Assembly: GCF_900101395.1 (NCBI RefSeq)
Contig: NZ_FMZO01000001.1
Coordinates: 248,001 to 312,000, forward strand
Reading direction: 5' to 3'
Length of the DNA: 64,000 nucleotides
Source of the DNA: Niabella drilacis
GTDB taxonomy: Bacteria > Bacteroidota > Bacteroidia > Chitinophagales > Chitinophagaceae
The first letter of the stretch is position 1. Each line of letters starts with the position of its first letter. The notes under the pieces are model-generated. The model was not told the origin of the DNA, ran no database searches, and saw only the letters and a list, made by a program, of their open reading frames with translations. The position numbers and the translations under genes were made by a program. Below are positions 42,994 through 52,079 of the stretch, in pieces.

Positions 42994-44700
42994 CTACTTA
43001 TATTTAGGAAGAGCTTCATCCCAATGGAGGCGGGTGGTGAAAAGAGCGGGTACATAATCGGGCGCATCAAAATAGAGACCCGCTGCTACGCCGGTACCGG
43101 TCTTCAAAGGCATGGCTCCTGCCATAATGGAGGCATTGCCGGAGAACCGGAGCGGGATGATGGCCTCGTGGAACCCCTGGATCTGGATGGCATCGGGCAC
43201 GTCATCGTTGGTACTGCCGCTGTGACAATCAACAAATTTCCGGTGGGTCATGAGCACGTTTTCTGCCATCAGTCTTATCTTCAGATCAAAGCCGTTGGGC
43301 TTGTTCACCACGCTTCCGCTCAGCCCGTCAGCTTCGGTATATTTCTTACGGGATACGACGAGGTCGCGGATGGCATCCCATTTTACCGTGTAATCGCCGC
43401 AGGCATCCATGGTAACATGATTGGTGTAGCTGCCGGCCGGCATATTGATGATGCCCTTGCTGCTTTCATGGAGATTGGTTTCCTTAACCATGGCAACCTG
43501 CCCCTGTTGAAAAAAACCTTCGGCGTCGCCACGGAAACGCAGAACGAGGTTTACCTTTTTGGTAAGCGCCCCACCGGGGCTTTCCACCTTATCATAGTAC
43601 ATATCCAGCACCCATTCGTTGAGCAGTTTACTGGCAGCGGCGGCTCCGGCTTCCACTTTCACTATGCCGGAGGCATAGGGCCCGGAGGTCGGAATGTCGC
43701 AGGCAATCATGCCGGGCATCCAGGTTGCTACCGTAACATCCGTGTTATTGATCTTTACCGAACGTTTTCCTTTACCGGGATCTTCCCCAAAGCTGCCATA
43801 GATCCAGAGCCGGCTGGGATAGTTAAAGCCCCCCGTATAAAGTTCCGTTTCGTCTACCTGCATATAATCGATATGAAATGCAGTGCGGATCGTTATGTTG
43901 GAGACCAGGAGAAACTGTCCTTTTCGCTGCATCTTAACCGCCACGCTTACGGATTCGGGGTTAACTTTTGGCGCCGCATCGGGCGCCCGGTAATGTGCGG
44001 TGTTGCCTTTTCCCTCAAGAGAACCGTTGCCTGAGTAATTCCATGCGCCAAAATAACTGTTGTCTGGCTGGTAAGGTTGCAGCACCGGGCTTTCGCCGGG
44101 AAGGGGAATATAGCCGGAATTATCGGGAACTGTCGCCATTACACGGAGGTCGAGTTGTGCGCCCGGGTCTGTAAGTACCCGGGCAGGGTCGATGTAGAAA
44201 TAGGGGAAAAAGCCCCAGTCGCTGAAATGTGTGGAGCTTACGGTCAGCGTCCTGTTCTCTTTATCCAGCATAGGCGCTGCGGCATGGAACCATTTGCCTT
44301 CCTGGTCCTGGTAGGCAATGCCAAGCAGTTCAGGCGCCGTGTTCCGGATGCTGTTTTCCTCGTAGCGGAAGCGGATGGTCACGGGCTTCTGAAAGGAAAT
44401 CGTGTGTGGCGTTAAGCGGTAGGCCCTGCCATAACCTGCAGGCAGCTGGTTCATGACGGGTTGTACGGAGATCTCCTGGTTGCCGGCCAGGGCCCCGGCA
44501 GGAATGATGACGCTGAAATCTCCATCGGCACTTGTGAGAGATCCCCCGGAAACGCCAATGGTTTTGGTAATGGCACTTCCCTGTGGAATGCCCGGTACGG
44601 TGATCAGCGGGCCGGGTATGGAAACCGGGGAAGAAAGGTCAGGCTTGGTACAGGCAGAAGCGAGGAGGATGACGCAGAGCCATACGTTTATTTTTTTCAT
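42994..44700 (-). CDS. ZU5-like domain lipoprotein
   Basis: The 568-residue protein has a lipoprotein signal (VILLASACTKP). A ZU5-like region follows (GGSLTSADGDFSVIIPAGALAGNQEISVQPV, SFQKPVTIRFRYEE), a fold found in several Bacteroidota surface proteins. The middle and C-terminal regions are beta-rich with a conserved-looking SDWGFFPYF segment, but I recognise no enzyme motif. It is probably surface- or periplasm-exposed. No neighbour gives a clear functional link. Confidence 0.7.
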   Translation of the reverse strand: MKKINVWLCVILLASACTKPDLSSPVSIPGPLITVPGIPQGSAITKTIGVSGGSLTSADGDFSVIIPAGALAGNQEISVQPVMNQLPAGYGRAYRLTPHTISFQKPVTIRFRYEENSIRNTAPELLGIAYQDQEGKWFHAAAPMLDKENRTLTVSSTHFSDWGFFPYFYIDPARVLTDPGAQLDLRVMATVPDNSGYIPLPGESPVLQPYQPDNSYFGAWNYSGNGSLEGKGNTAHYRAPDAAPKVNPESVSVAVKMQRKGQFLLVSNITIRTAFHIDYMQVDETELYTGGFNYPSRLWIYGSFGEDPGKGKRSVKINNTDVTVATWMPGMIACDIPTSGPYASGIVKVEAGAAAASKLLNEWVLDMYYDKVESPGGALTKKVNLVLRFRGDAEGFFQQGQVAMVKETNLHESSKGIINMPAGSYTNHVTMDACGDYTVKWDAIRDLVVSRKKYTEADGLSGSVVNKPNGFDLKIRLMAENVLMTHRKFVDCHSGSTNDDVPDAIQIQGFHEAIIPLRFSGNASIMAGAMPLKTGTGVAAGLYFDAPDYVPALFTTRLHWDEALPKYK

Positions 44701-44942
44701 ATATAACTTATTTTGGAACAGGTGCTTTAACGTGTGTTTAAAAAATATATTTGATTTGAAATTTTGCGCAGGTTGCTGCCCGGTCCCGGTAACGGGATAC
44801 GGCCAATGGATCGTTTACAACGCAAAACGGGTAAATGAATGCCTTTAACTGCTACCAGTATTCCCCGCAGGGAAGTGCTGTCCGGCTATCGGACGGTATC
44901 CGGGCGGAGCAACCGTGCCGGGCGTTCCAATAACCAGGTCTT

Positions 44943-46295
44943 CTACTGCCGGTAAGGAACCGGCAACTGGTCAATAAACTTTTCGCACAGGGATAACGGG
45001 TTATACCGGGCAAATTCAGCAGACAATGTTTCAATGTTTTCCTGGTAAACCGGTGTGCCCAGAATTTTGTTTACGGCATTTTTTATCTTTTCGGGCCGGG
45101 GGTGTTCGGTGCGCAGGTTGATGCCTATCCCGAAATAGCCCACGCGGGCGCATATTTCGTTTTTGCCTTCATGTATGCCCGCCACCACCAGGGGCAGTTT
45201 GTTGCAGATGCTCTGCATTACCCCGCCATATCCGCCGTTTGAAATGAATACGTCAGCAAAAGGCATCACCTGGCTGAAGGGGATAAAATCTTCAATAACA
45301 ATATTGTCAAAGGCTTTGTATCGTCCGCGCAGCATACGGGTTTGCCAGCCGGCCGTGGTTACTATAACCAGGTAGTTGCTGTTTTTGAAAGCTTCTATTG
45401 CCGGGACGATCAGTTTGTTGACGTCACCTTCAAAAGTGCCCTGAGTGACCAGCAGGATTTTTTCATATTGATGAAATTTATTTTCGAAGCCCAGTGGTTG
45501 CACCGCGCTGTTGTTATACGGCAGCAGGGGCCCTATAAAGTGGATATGCCGGCTCATATGTGTCCGTTTATATTCAAACCCGGGTGTGCCGCTTTGCAAA
45601 AACAGCGTGGCTTTGTCGATCTGCACATCAAACAGGTTCCTGCCATTGGTCGACATGCCCACCCGGCGGTATTGCGCATCAATCAGCGCGTGTGGTTTTT
45701 TAAGCAGCACTTTGTTGGTGAGCAGGCGCAGGAATGAATGAAAGACTTTACCTGCCCGGGTTTTGGCCGGGGTAAGTCCCATAATGGGCGGGGGCAGCTG
45801 TTTTGACGATTCACATAGCGGCAGAATGCCGATAGCTACTGCGTGCTTACAAAGCTTTTCTTTTACGAACGACATACCGGTGAAGGCACTGTCGCAGATC
45901 AGGACGTCAAAGTCGAAGCGCTTATTGATGTCTTTTATGTCTTCATAAAATTCGGTCCCCCGCTCTATAAAATAGGTGCAGATATCGAAGATTACTTTTT
46001 TGACATGATTTCTGATCTGCTTCCTTTCAGGGAATACTTCATCAATATTATGAACCGTTACTTCCTTTGCCTTATTAAAAAGATAAAAGGGAATATCCAG
46101 CTGCCGGATCCTGGGGGCATAGCTGGGGCCGGTATACCACCGGACATCGTGCCCGGCGTTCTTTAACTGAACCGCTAATCCCGTTAATGGATTAAAATGT
46201 CCGTCTGCCGGGATGTTGGCAAATAATATTCTTTTTTTAAACGGACCGCCTAAAGGCGCAACCGTGCTGGCTGTGTTCGCTGTTTTTGTATACAT
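44943..46295 (-). CDS. GT1/UGT-like glycosyltransferase
   Basis: The 450-residue protein has a GT-B fold. Its N-terminal domain begins KRILFANIPADGHFNPLTGLAVQLKNAGHDVRWYTG, and its C-terminal nucleotide-sugar site is FIPFSQVMPFADVFISNGGYGGVMQSICNKLPLVVAGIHEGKNE, a divergent version of the UDPGT/MGT signature with Gly replacing the usual His in the HGG element. Members glycosylate small lipophilic acceptors such as antibiotics or flavonoids. It is divergent from an AraC regulator that may control it. The acceptor is unknown. Confidence 0.82.
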   Translation of the reverse strand: MYTKTANTASTVAPLGGPFKKRILFANIPADGHFNPLTGLAVQLKNAGHDVRWYTGPSYAPRIRQLDIPFYLFNKAKEVTVHNIDEVFPERKQIRNHVKKVIFDICTYFIERGTEFYEDIKDINKRFDFDVLICDSAFTGMSFVKEKLCKHAVAIGILPLCESSKQLPPPIMGLTPAKTRAGKVFHSFLRLLTNKVLLKKPHALIDAQYRRVGMSTNGRNLFDVQIDKATLFLQSGTPGFEYKRTHMSRHIHFIGPLLPYNNSAVQPLGFENKFHQYEKILLVTQGTFEGDVNKLIVPAIEAFKNSNYLVIVTTAGWQTRMLRGRYKAFDNIVIEDFIPFSQVMPFADVFISNGGYGGVMQSICNKLPLVVAGIHEGKNEICARVGYFGIGINLRTEHPRPEKIKNAVNKILGTPVYQENIETLSAEFARYNPLSLCEKFIDQLPVPYRQ

Positions 46296-46382
46296 CTTCT
46301 GTTATTGTTTAGAGCGCAAAGCAACGGCGATATGAATGGCGGAAAAAGTGTAATTTGTGCCTTAAAAAGGTCATTTTACGCC

Positions 46383-47393
46383 ATGGGATTACAAGCAACT
46401 GCTATCAGGGACATGCTCTATGCCGCCGCTACCTACGGGGAGGCTTACGATACCTTACGGGAAATGGCCGGTTTTACGCAGGAGGAAATAAGCGATTCGG
46501 GGCAGATGGTGGAGTGGCAAAAAGCTGCAAAGCTATATGATCTTTTAGCGGATATAACCCATAACGAACAGATCGGGTTAGTGATGGGGGGCGATGTTTC
46601 CATGGCTATTACAGGCATGGTGGGTTTTTTAATGCAGGCCAGTAAAAACCTGGAAGATGCTATCGGTGTTTATTGCAGATACGGGCAGATGGTATGCCCT
46701 ATGATTACATATACCTATAGGAGAGAAGGGAAATTTGCGGTTGTAGAGCTGCATCAGAATGCGCTTTGGAAATCGACATACCCCCGTAACGCAAGGATCG
46801 CGATCGATTTTGTACTGTCTTCGACCCTCCATTTCATAAGAGGGCTCTGTGGCCGGAGTATTTACCCGCAGGCTGTGGAAGTGGAGTATGCAAAAGATGC
46901 CGTTAAAATGTATCAGGAGGTTTTGCATTGCCAGGTATTGTTCAATGCTCCTTTGCACCGCATGTTGTTCCTGGCGGAGGATATGCACACTCCTGTTACC
47001 TCGAGTGATGCATCATTATTTGAACTGTTCAGCAACATCCTGGGCCAAAAGAAATCACTGGCGATACAGTCCAGCTGCAGGGATGCGGTAAAGCACCTGC
47101 TGCTGATGCAGCACAAAGGACAGATACCAACCATTGAAGATGCAGCGTCCGGCCTGGAGATGACCGTGCGCACCCTCCAGCGAAAACTGACCGCCGAGCA
47201 AACCAGCTTCAGGGAAATTGCTGCCGAAGTAAAAAAAGAACTGGCACTGCACTTAATGAAGAACCGCACCGGCACTATTACAGAGGTTGCTGAAGTACTG
47301 GGCTATAATGATCTTCCTGCATTCAGACGTGCTTTCAAACTCTGGACCAGGTCAACCCCCAAGGTGGTTAAAAAACAGCTGGTGAACGGGTAA
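46383..47393 (+). CDS. AraC-family transcriptional regulator
   Basis: Starting at 46383 the protein has 336 residues. The N-terminal domain resembles the Arabinose_bd/OruR-type effector domain (GQMVEWQKAAKLYDLLADITHNEQIGLVMGGDVS...MVGFLMQASKNLEDAI). The C-terminal AraC domain has two helix-turn-helix units (TIEDAASGLEMTVRTLQRKLTAEQTSFREI and TITEVAEVLGYNDLPAFRRAFKLWTRSTPKVVKK). Earlier in-frame starts (46305, 46332) are possible. It is divergent from the glycosyltransferase, its likely target. Confidence 0.85.
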   Translation: MGLQATAIRDMLYAAATYGEAYDTLREMAGFTQEEISDSGQMVEWQKAAKLYDLLADITHNEQIGLVMGGDVSMAITGMVGFLMQASKNLEDAIGVYCRYGQMVCPMITYTYRREGKFAVVELHQNALWKSTYPRNARIAIDFVLSSTLHFIRGLCGRSIYPQAVEVEYAKDAVKMYQEVLHCQVLFNAPLHRMLFLAEDMHTPVTSSDASLFELFSNILGQKKSLAIQSSCRDAVKHLLLMQHKGQIPTIEDAASGLEMTVRTLQRKLTAEQTSFREIAAEVKKELALHLMKNRTGTITEVAEVLGYNDLPAFRRAFKLWTRSTPKVVKKQLVNG

Positions 47394-47421
47394 ACAGGTG
47401 CTCCGGAATATCCGGCAGGAT

Positions 47422-49446
47422 CTAATGCAGGATCACTGTTCCCAGGAGATTGGTGATCTCCCGTTCCATATCTTTTAGTGATTTATGAATAAAATGAAGC
47501 TCCTTGAATTTATGCTCACTGAGGGTGCCCGACATATCATTCTGGTTCTGGAGCAGCATCCGGCGGATCTTTTTGAGTTTGAGGTATTGAATCGCAGATT
47601 CCACTTTTTGATTGGTCCGGTCTTCTGAGATCAGCTTGTATTTGTTCAGGTCGGTTTCATTGCCTTTGCTGATCACCCTTGCAAATGCTTCAAAGCTTTG
47701 CTTAAACAGGTCTCTCTGGTAGCCGGTATTGGGGCTGAAATCAGCCGCCCAGCGTTCACTTTCTTCATAAGGATGATTGAGCAGCGATACCGCGAAGGCG
47801 CTGAGCTTTTTATCTTCGTTGTAGATAAAATATTTATCGTTCAGCTGCTCAGGATGATTGCGCAGCAGTTGTTTGATGGAAGCGACGAGCGTATTTACCT
47901 CGGGGTCCTCAAGTTCCAGCTCATCAATTTCGTCGAATACATGCTGTGCTATCAGTGAGTTCTCATCCCATTTCCGGTTCCCGTATTCCAGTAAGATCCG
48001 CGCCAGTTCTTTTTCCTGCAGCTGGTCTTTAAACAGCAGGTCAAAAGTGGCGTCGTCGTAATTGCTGAGGGCTGCCTCGGGGAGCTGTTGCTCTTTCTGG
48101 GCATTCCCCGCGGCCTTTCGCTCCATGGCGGTTACCTTATCACGGATGTACTTGTTCACGAGGGCGTGTAAACCGGCTTCATCGATCTGCAAAATAGCGG
48201 CAGATTCTTTTATATAATCCTGTTGTTTGGTAAAATCTTCGGCCTTGTTGATCCGGCTGATGGATTCAGCGATCTTGTTGACCAGCTCCGATTTTTTTAC
48301 CGGGTCGTCGCCAATATCATTGAGGGAGGACTCCAGCTGGAACAGGATGAAGTCCTTTTTGTTTTTTTTGATGAATTCGGTAAATGCGCCCGCCCCTACT
48401 TTATTGACATAGCTGTCCGGATCTTCTTTGTCCGGGATAAGCACCAGCTTTACATTCAGACTTTCCTCCAGGGCCAGGTCCAGACCGCGCAGGGCTGCTT
48501 TAATGCCTGCGGCATCCCCGTCGTAAATGATCGTAAGGTTATTGGTGTACTTTTTGATCAGCCGCAGCTGATCTACGGTAAGGGAGGTACCCCCGGAGGC
48601 TACCACGTTCTCGATCCCCGCCTGGTGCAGGGAAACCACATCCGTATAGCCTTCCACCAGCAGGCATTCATCGGCCTTCTCAATGGCGGTTCTTGCAAAA
48701 TAGGAACCGTAAAGGATCTTGCTTTTTACATAGATCTCGTTTTCCGGTGTGTTGATGTATTTGGGCGCTTTTTCAGTTGTTTTTAAGATACGGGCGCCAA
48801 AGCCCATTACTTTCCCGCTGTGGTTGTGAACCGGGAAGATCACTCTTCCCCTGTAATTGTCGAGCAGGGTGCCGTTGCGCTCTATAACGAGCCCCGTTTT
48901 GAGCAGGAGCTCCTTGTTGTATTGTTTGGCCAGGGCCTCCCGGGCAAAAGCGCTCCGGTCTGCGGGGGCGTAGCCCAGCCGGAACTTTTTAATGATCGCT
49001 TCCCGGAATCCCCGCTCTTTAAAATAACTGAGACCAATGGCACGGCCTTCTTCAGATTCCATCAATGTCTGGGAAAAATATTGCTCGGCAAAATTATTGA
49101 TGATGAAGAGGCTGTCTGCGGTCTGGTATTGTTCCCGCTGCTCAGCACTGGCAAAGGTCTCTTCCACCTCAATACCGTATCTGTTTGCCAGCCATTTCAG
49201 GGTTTCCACATAGCTGTACTTTTCATGCTCCATAATGAAGCTGATGGTATTGCCGCTCTTGCCACATCCAAAACATTTATAAATTTCCTTGGAAGGGGAA
49301 ACGGTAAAGGAGGGGGTTTTTTCGTTATGGAAGGGGCAAACGCCAAGGTAGTTGGCTCCTCTTTTTTTTAGCTTTACAAATTCGCCTACTACATCCAGGA
49401 TATCGATCCGGGACAAAATCTCCTGTATGGTATTCTGAGAAATCAC
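47422..49446 (-). CDS. dnaG: DNA primase DnaG
   Basis: The 674-residue primase has the N-terminal CHC2 zinc finger (CPFHNEKTPSF...CFGCGKSGN), the RNA-polymerase core with YFKERGF and VIFPVHNHSGKVMGFGARIL, and a TOPRIM domain (CLLVEGYTDVVSLHQAGIENVVASGGTSLT, IYDGDAAGIKAALRG). The C-terminal helicase-binding region is divergent, as usual in Bacteroidota. It makes RNA primers at the replication fork. It appears to be a stand-alone gene here rather than part of an rpsU-dnaG-rpoD operon. Confidence 0.97.
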   Translation of the reverse strand: MISQNTIQEILSRIDILDVVGEFVKLKKRGANYLGVCPFHNEKTPSFTVSPSKEIYKCFGCGKSGNTISFIMEHEKYSYVETLKWLANRYGIEVEETFASAEQREQYQTADSLFIINNFAEQYFSQTLMESEEGRAIGLSYFKERGFREAIIKKFRLGYAPADRSAFAREALAKQYNKELLLKTGLVIERNGTLLDNYRGRVIFPVHNHSGKVMGFGARILKTTEKAPKYINTPENEIYVKSKILYGSYFARTAIEKADECLLVEGYTDVVSLHQAGIENVVASGGTSLTVDQLRLIKKYTNNLTIIYDGDAAGIKAALRGLDLALEESLNVKLVLIPDKEDPDSYVNKVGAGAFTEFIKKNKKDFILFQLESSLNDIGDDPVKKSELVNKIAESISRINKAEDFTKQQDYIKESAAILQIDEAGLHALVNKYIRDKVTAMERKAAGNAQKEQQLPEAALSNYDDATFDLLFKDQLQEKELARILLEYGNRKWDENSLIAQHVFDEIDELELEDPEVNTLVASIKQLLRNHPEQLNDKYFIYNEDKKLSAFAVSLLNHPYEESERWAADFSPNTGYQRDLFKQSFEAFARVISKGNETDLNKYKLISEDRTNQKVESAIQYLKLKKIRRMLLQNQNDMSGTLSEHKFKELHFIHKSLKDMEREITNLLGTVILH

Positions 49447-49507
49447 GGGCCGAAATTACATTAAACAGTGTAAAAAAGAATGAAATATTCCCTCCTGTGG
49501 CACCGGG

Positions 49508-50296
49508 CTATTCCAGGTAGATCTGTCCCTCCAGGTATAGCTTTCCCTGGCCGCTGATCTCAACCCGGTCGCCCAAATGGCGGCATTGCAAAAATCCTTT
49601 ACGCTCAGAAAGTTGTACGGCTGAAAGTTCGGTTTTCCCCAGCCGCTCCGCCCAGTAGGGAGTAAGGCTGGTATGGGCAGAACCGGTTACCGGGTCTTCA
49701 TTAACCCCGGATTGTGGTGCAAAAAAGCGGGATACAAAATCCGCGCTGCTGCCGGGCGCTGTAACAATGACCCCGCGTGCGTTCAATGACGCAATGGCAT
49801 GCAACCGGGGTGCCAGGTTTTTGATCACCTCTTCCTTATCGAACACCAGCAGGTAGTCGGTTTTGCCTTTAAATGCCTGGAGGGGTGTGATGCCGAAACA
49901 AGCGTTCAGTTCATCAGACAGGGCAACAGGGTGCAGGCGGTCCGCCGGGAAGTTGAGGGTCAGCAGATCAGCGTTACGGACCACGGTTAAGGTTCCGCTC
50001 CGGGGCGAATGGAACCGGATCCTGTGGGATGTATGTCCCTCCCGGTGAAATAATACAAATGCTGCAGCAAGTGTGGCATGGCCGCAAAGGTCAACTTCAA
50101 CGGCCGGGGTAAACCAGCGGATCTCGTAGTGCGCTGCATGGGGTACATAAAAGGCGGTTTCAGCCAGGTTGTTCTCCATCGCTATTTGCTGCAGCCGGGT
50201 ATCCGGCAGCCAGTGCTGAAGCGGGCAGACGGCCGCCGGGTTCCCGGAAAATACTTCAGTGGCAAAGGCGTCAACCTGGTAGATACGTTGTGTCAT
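49508..50296 (-). CDS. PhzF-family isomerase/epimerase-like protein
   Basis: The 262-residue protein fits the PhzF family: IYQVDAFATEVFSGNPAAVCPL at the N-terminus, the catalytic Glu in MENNLAETAFYV, the WFTPAVEVDLCGHATLAAAFVLF block, and a second-half PVTGSAHTSLTPYWAERLGK repeat with a DPVTGSAH motif. Family members catalyse proton shifts, best known in phenazine synthesis, but most are housekeeping enzymes of unknown substrate. No phenazine genes are present. Confidence 0.9.
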   Translation of the reverse strand: MTQRIYQVDAFATEVFSGNPAAVCPLQHWLPDTRLQQIAMENNLAETAFYVPHAAHYEIRWFTPAVEVDLCGHATLAAAFVLFHREGHTSHRIRFHSPRSGTLTVVRNADLLTLNFPADRLHPVALSDELNACFGITPLQAFKGKTDYLLVFDKEEVIKNLAPRLHAIASLNARGVIVTAPGSSADFVSRFFAPQSGVNEDPVTGSAHTSLTPYWAERLGKTELSAVQLSERKGFLQCRHLGDRVEISGQGKLYLEGQIYLE

Positions 50297-50333
50297 TAAT
50301 TTTGTTGTTAACAGTGTAAAAAGATCGCTGTCA

Positions 50334-50804
50334 TTACAGCCATCTGCGAACTTTTTCCTTATAGTTCAGGTAAGCTGCTCCAAACCATGTCTCCATCCAT
50401 TGCTCCTCGCGCAGGATGAACTGAAAGTGCAGCAGCAGGATAACCAGGGGGATCATGACCAGGGGTGTGAGGGTACCCAGGACGATACCTGTTCCGGTGA
50501 GCATGGTCACCAGCCCGAGATACATCGGGTTTCTTGTAAAGCGGAATGGCCCCCCTGTAACCAGCGTTGTAGCCTTTGCTCCCGGCCGGAGACGGGTACC
50601 CAGTTTACGAAAAAGCATGCTGCCGGCGGCGCTGAGAAGAAACCCGGCTACGATCAACAGGATCCCTGTGTACCGGTAGGGATACTCCAGCCAGCGCATA
50701 ACGGGAACGTATCGGTCAAGCAGGACCATCAGGATGATGGCGAGCAGGAAGTAGACCGGGGGTGGAACCCGGGGTATGGAATGGTTCATCATTGATTGTT
50801 GCAT
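50334..50804 (-). CDS. Isoprenylcysteine/phospholipid methyltransferase-family membrane protein
   Basis: The 156-residue protein has about four transmembrane helices and the C-terminal ICMT/PEMT-like motif: GPFRFTRNPMYLGLVTMLTGTGIVLG followed by LHFQFILREEQWMETWFGAAYLNYKEKVRRWL, with RNPMY and the EEQWMETWFG pair as the expected SAM-site elements. Bacterial members methylate lipids or small molecules and their substrate is usually unknown. It starts 37 bp downstream of the PhzF-like gene's start region on the same strand and may be co-transcribed with it. Confidence 0.8.
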   Translation of the reverse strand: MQQSMMNHSIPRVPPPVYFLLAIILMVLLDRYVPVMRWLEYPYRYTGILLIVAGFLLSAAGSMLFRKLGTRLRPGAKATTLVTGGPFRFTRNPMYLGLVTMLTGTGIVLGTLTPLVMIPLVILLLHFQFILREEQWMETWFGAAYLNYKEKVRRWL

Positions 50805-50917
50805 TGCTTTTTAAAACGGTCCCGGCTTCCTGGTCAGGTATACGATGGCGTGCAGGCAGCGGGAGTTGGCCTGTCAAATTTAATACAAAAAATGGATAGC
50901 AGCGGTTAAAGCGGGGC

Positions 50918-51163
50918 CAGGGCAAATGCATCTAAATCGGGTGAAAAGAGCAAAAGCAGGAACACTATCAGGGAGGTAAGTACCCGAGTTTGTAGCGTGG
51001 TGTTAAAAGGAAAACCCCGACTCCTATAGGAGCCGCGCAAAATTGTCAACGGCCAAACAAACACGGGACTCCAAAGGCGCCTGTTGATTAAAACGACACA
51101 TTTGCAATAACCATAACCCTCCTTTGGCGCAGGGCAATGCTGAAATTAGATGCATTTGCCCTG
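50918..51163. mobile_element. Possible MITE-like element with 18-bp terminal inverted repeats
   Basis: CAGGGCAAATGCATCTAA (50918-50935) and TTAGATGCATTTGCCCTG (51146-51163) are perfect inverted repeats bounding a 246-bp segment with no ORF. Inside are CTCCTATAGGAG and a CCAAAGG/CCTTTGG pair. No clear target-site duplication is seen, so a long-range structured RNA or a decayed transposon end are alternatives. It lies in a gene-poor stretch (50805-51373) otherwise empty. Confidence 0.45.
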
Positions 51164-51373
51164 CGGCGGGGGTAGAGAAAGAACTCCGCAGCTGTGGGGT
51201 GTTTTATCATGCGGTTCCGATGCCAGTTGGCTAAAGGGCGTTATAAAGATCATGACCACGGCAATCTGGCGCTGTAATGAGCAAAATAAAGTATCTTTAT
51301 AGAGAGCCGGCTGATAATGGATGGCCCTTTTTTGTTTGCAATTTTTGAAAGAGCAGCTGCTGTCGGCAAAAAA

Positions 51374-51426
51374 TGTTTACAAGGAATTTGTTTACATTTT
51401 TTTTGTAAACAAATTCCTTGTAAACA
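51374..51426. repeat. 22-bp perfect hairpin with repeated TGTTTAC boxes
   Basis: Arms 51374-51395 and 51405-51426 are exact reverse complements around a 9-nt loop (A followed by eight T). Each arm carries TGTTTAC at its outer end and again at its inner end, so four boxes are arranged as two inverted pairs. It ends 14 bp before the HTH gene start and is a probable autoregulatory operator or a 5'-UTR hairpin. Confidence 0.75.
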
Positions 51427-51440
51427 ACCTAAAATGCACT

Positions 51441-52001
51441 ATGATGAGAATTTTTCGGGAGGAAACACAACTAACGCTTCGCGACCTGGCCTTATTACTC
51501 GGCGTTTCGCACACCCTGATTGCGATGGATGAAAAGGGCCTCCGGTTTTTGCCCGGTGTTGCGGAGAAAAAGCTGGAAATGCTGGAGAAAACCTGGAAGG
51601 CATTGCAAAAGGATAAGAGCAGGAAGATAGGGTCATTGCCTGAAGAATTGAAGGAAAAAGGGCAGGCATTAGCAAAAAAAAACCAGACAACTGCTAAAAA
51701 AATTAAAAAAGAGCTGGAACGCCTGGAAGATAAACTGGAGGCCCTTCGGGTAAGGTATCAGGTCCTGCAACAAAGGCTGGAATTTCTTCAGGTAACGAGG
51801 GCAGCGGTTGAAACGAAAGATCCAATAGCAGCAGCTGTTGAACAATTGACAAAACGCACTGTCAGCAGCATGAAGAGCTGCTGCCCTGCAATACAGCAAC
51901 TGTTGGAGATCGATCAAAAAACACTGGCCTTCAAGCATAAAGAACTGATCAAACTGGCCAACAGCCTTTCAACTTCACCGGTAACGAAAACAGCCCAATA
52001 G
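51441..52001 (+). CDS. HTH-domain protein with coiled-coil C-terminus
   Basis: From the ATG at 51441 the protein is 186 residues. The N-terminus has an XRE-like helix-turn-helix (REETQLTLRDLALLLGVSHTLIAMDEKGLRFLP), followed by long charged helices (KKNQTTAKKIKKELERLEDKLEALRVRYQVLQQRLEFLQ) predicted to form a coiled coil. An in-frame extension to 51321 would translate through the 22-bp hairpin and is unlikely. I do not recognise the family; it may be a DNA-binding regulator acting on the hairpin just upstream. Confidence 0.65.
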   Translation: MMRIFREETQLTLRDLALLLGVSHTLIAMDEKGLRFLPGVAEKKLEMLEKTWKALQKDKSRKIGSLPEELKEKGQALAKKNQTTAKKIKKELERLEDKLEALRVRYQVLQQRLEFLQVTRAAVETKDPIAAAVEQLTKRTVSSMKSCCPAIQQLLEIDQKTLAFKHKELIKLANSLSTSPVTKTAQ

Positions 52002-52015
52002 TTAGTTGCTAAAAA

Positions 52016-52055
52016 CAAGCGGCTGTTTGAAAATAATCATTCAAACAGCCGCTTG
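52016..52055. terminator. Bidirectional terminator hairpin
   Basis: CAAGCGGCTGTTTGAA (52016-52031) pairs with TTCAAACAGCCGCTTG (52040-52055) around an 8-nt loop. On the minus strand it is followed by five T residues, on the plus strand by a T-rich tract. It separates the convergent HTH gene and gluconate-dehydrogenase-like gene. Confidence 0.85.
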
Positions 52056-52079
52056 TGTCTCTTATATCCGTCAGCCGCG

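Noticed and set aside
43024-44034. 336-codon ORF antisense to the ZU5-like lipoprotein
   Set aside because: The sense strand has a lipoprotein signal and domain motifs; the antisense frame has neither.
49508-50296. Phenazine biosynthesis role for the PhzF-like protein
   Set aside because: No other phz genes are nearby, and most family members are not phenazine enzymes.
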